A stretch of 64,000 bases of DNA from Ralstonia pickettii DTP0602 (GTDB taxonomy: Bacteria; Pseudomonadota; Gammaproteobacteria; Burkholderiales; Burkholderiaceae): assembly GCA_000471925.1 (NCBI GenBank), contig CP006667.1, positions 1,178,001-1,242,000 on the forward strand. The letters run 5' to 3'. Every line of letters begins with the position of its first letter. Within the stretch, counting starts at the first letter, position 1. A program made the position numbers and the translations under genes. Positions 63,916 through 64,000 of this stretch are shown in pieces. Below the pieces are notes generated by a model. That model was not told the DNA's origin. It worked only from the letters and a program-made list of their open reading frames with translations, and did no database searches.

Positions 63916-64000
63916 CTAGGCCTTGCTTGCCCGGATCTCCAGCGTCACGCCGGCGCCTTTGTCCGCCGTGTCGAAGTAGGTGAAACCACTGCGGTTTGGC
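63916..64000 (-). CDS. 3' end of a gene entering from the right edge (possibly VOC/glyoxalase family)
   Basis: Only the last 27 codons are inside the window. On the minus strand the readable end is PNRSGFTYFDTADKGAGVTL followed by EIRASKA and a TAG stop. The sequence YFDTADKGAGVTLEI is like the final strand of VOC (glyoxalase-fold) proteins, but the fragment is too short to be sure. A strong hairpin terminator lies 22 bases downstream of the stop, which supports a real gene end. Confidence 0.5.
   Translation of the reverse strand, partial: PNRSGFTYFDTADKGAGVTLEIRASKA

Overview
The window reads as a chromosomal segment from a high-GC betaproteobacterium of the order Burkholderiales, most likely Cupriavidus or a close Ralstonia relative. 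I infer this from the protein sequences as I recognise them, the gene orders eno-ftsB and accA-tilS-lysC, and the uniformly high GC at third codon positions. No database search was possible.

Positions 1 to about 35,900 are a dense housekeeping block. In order it holds: enolase (5' end outside the window) and ftsB; a small lipoprotein, Hsp33 and a gamma-carbonic-anhydrase-like protein; a ferritin-like DUF455 protein, an acyl-CoA synthetase and an alpha/beta hydrolase; a ferredoxin-NADP reductase; a PHP phosphatase, a YciO-like protein, a site-2 protease and a methyltransferase; dapA-bamC-MBL hydrolase; a small Ala-rich lipoprotein; the head-to-head pair roxA/slyD; mutS with a phosphoesterase; a UspA/PPK2/DUF465 cluster; suhB and trmJ; cysE; lpxH; two cyclophilins and a TPR protein; cysS with a DNA glycosylase; accA-tilS-lysC; and tRNA-Ser(GCU).

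From about 36,000 onward the content is accessory and catabolic. There is a KefB-like antiporter without its RCK domain, then a tauABC-type transporter. Next comes a two-component system followed by an amidohydrolase, a DUF1097 membrane protein and a Tat-exported gamma-glutamyltransferase-like enzyme. A LacI-regulated ABC importer with a phosphodiesterase follows. Then there is a small island with two short unexplained genes: a secreted protein built of six Asp-Gly-Ala repeats, and a 61-residue peptide with a double-glycine-type leader. The window ends with a CoA-ester lyase, a PAS-AraC regulator, a semialdehyde dehydrogenase, a complete branched-chain-type ABC transporter (SBP, LivH, LivM, LivG, LivF), a DAO-type FAD oxidoreductase, and the 3' end of a minus-strand gene.

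Several non-coding structures are clear: a tRNA promoter with 17-bp spacing, many perfect intrinsic terminators, a perfect 14-bp LacI-type palindrome, a 12-bp palindrome next to a -10 box, and perfect intercistronic hairpins directly after all three substrate-binding-protein genes. The best candidates for something undescribed are the two small genes at 52,386-53,243, the HK/RR/amidohydrolase/DUF1097/GGT cluster, and the PAS-AraC/dehydrogenase/transporter/oxidoreductase cluster.
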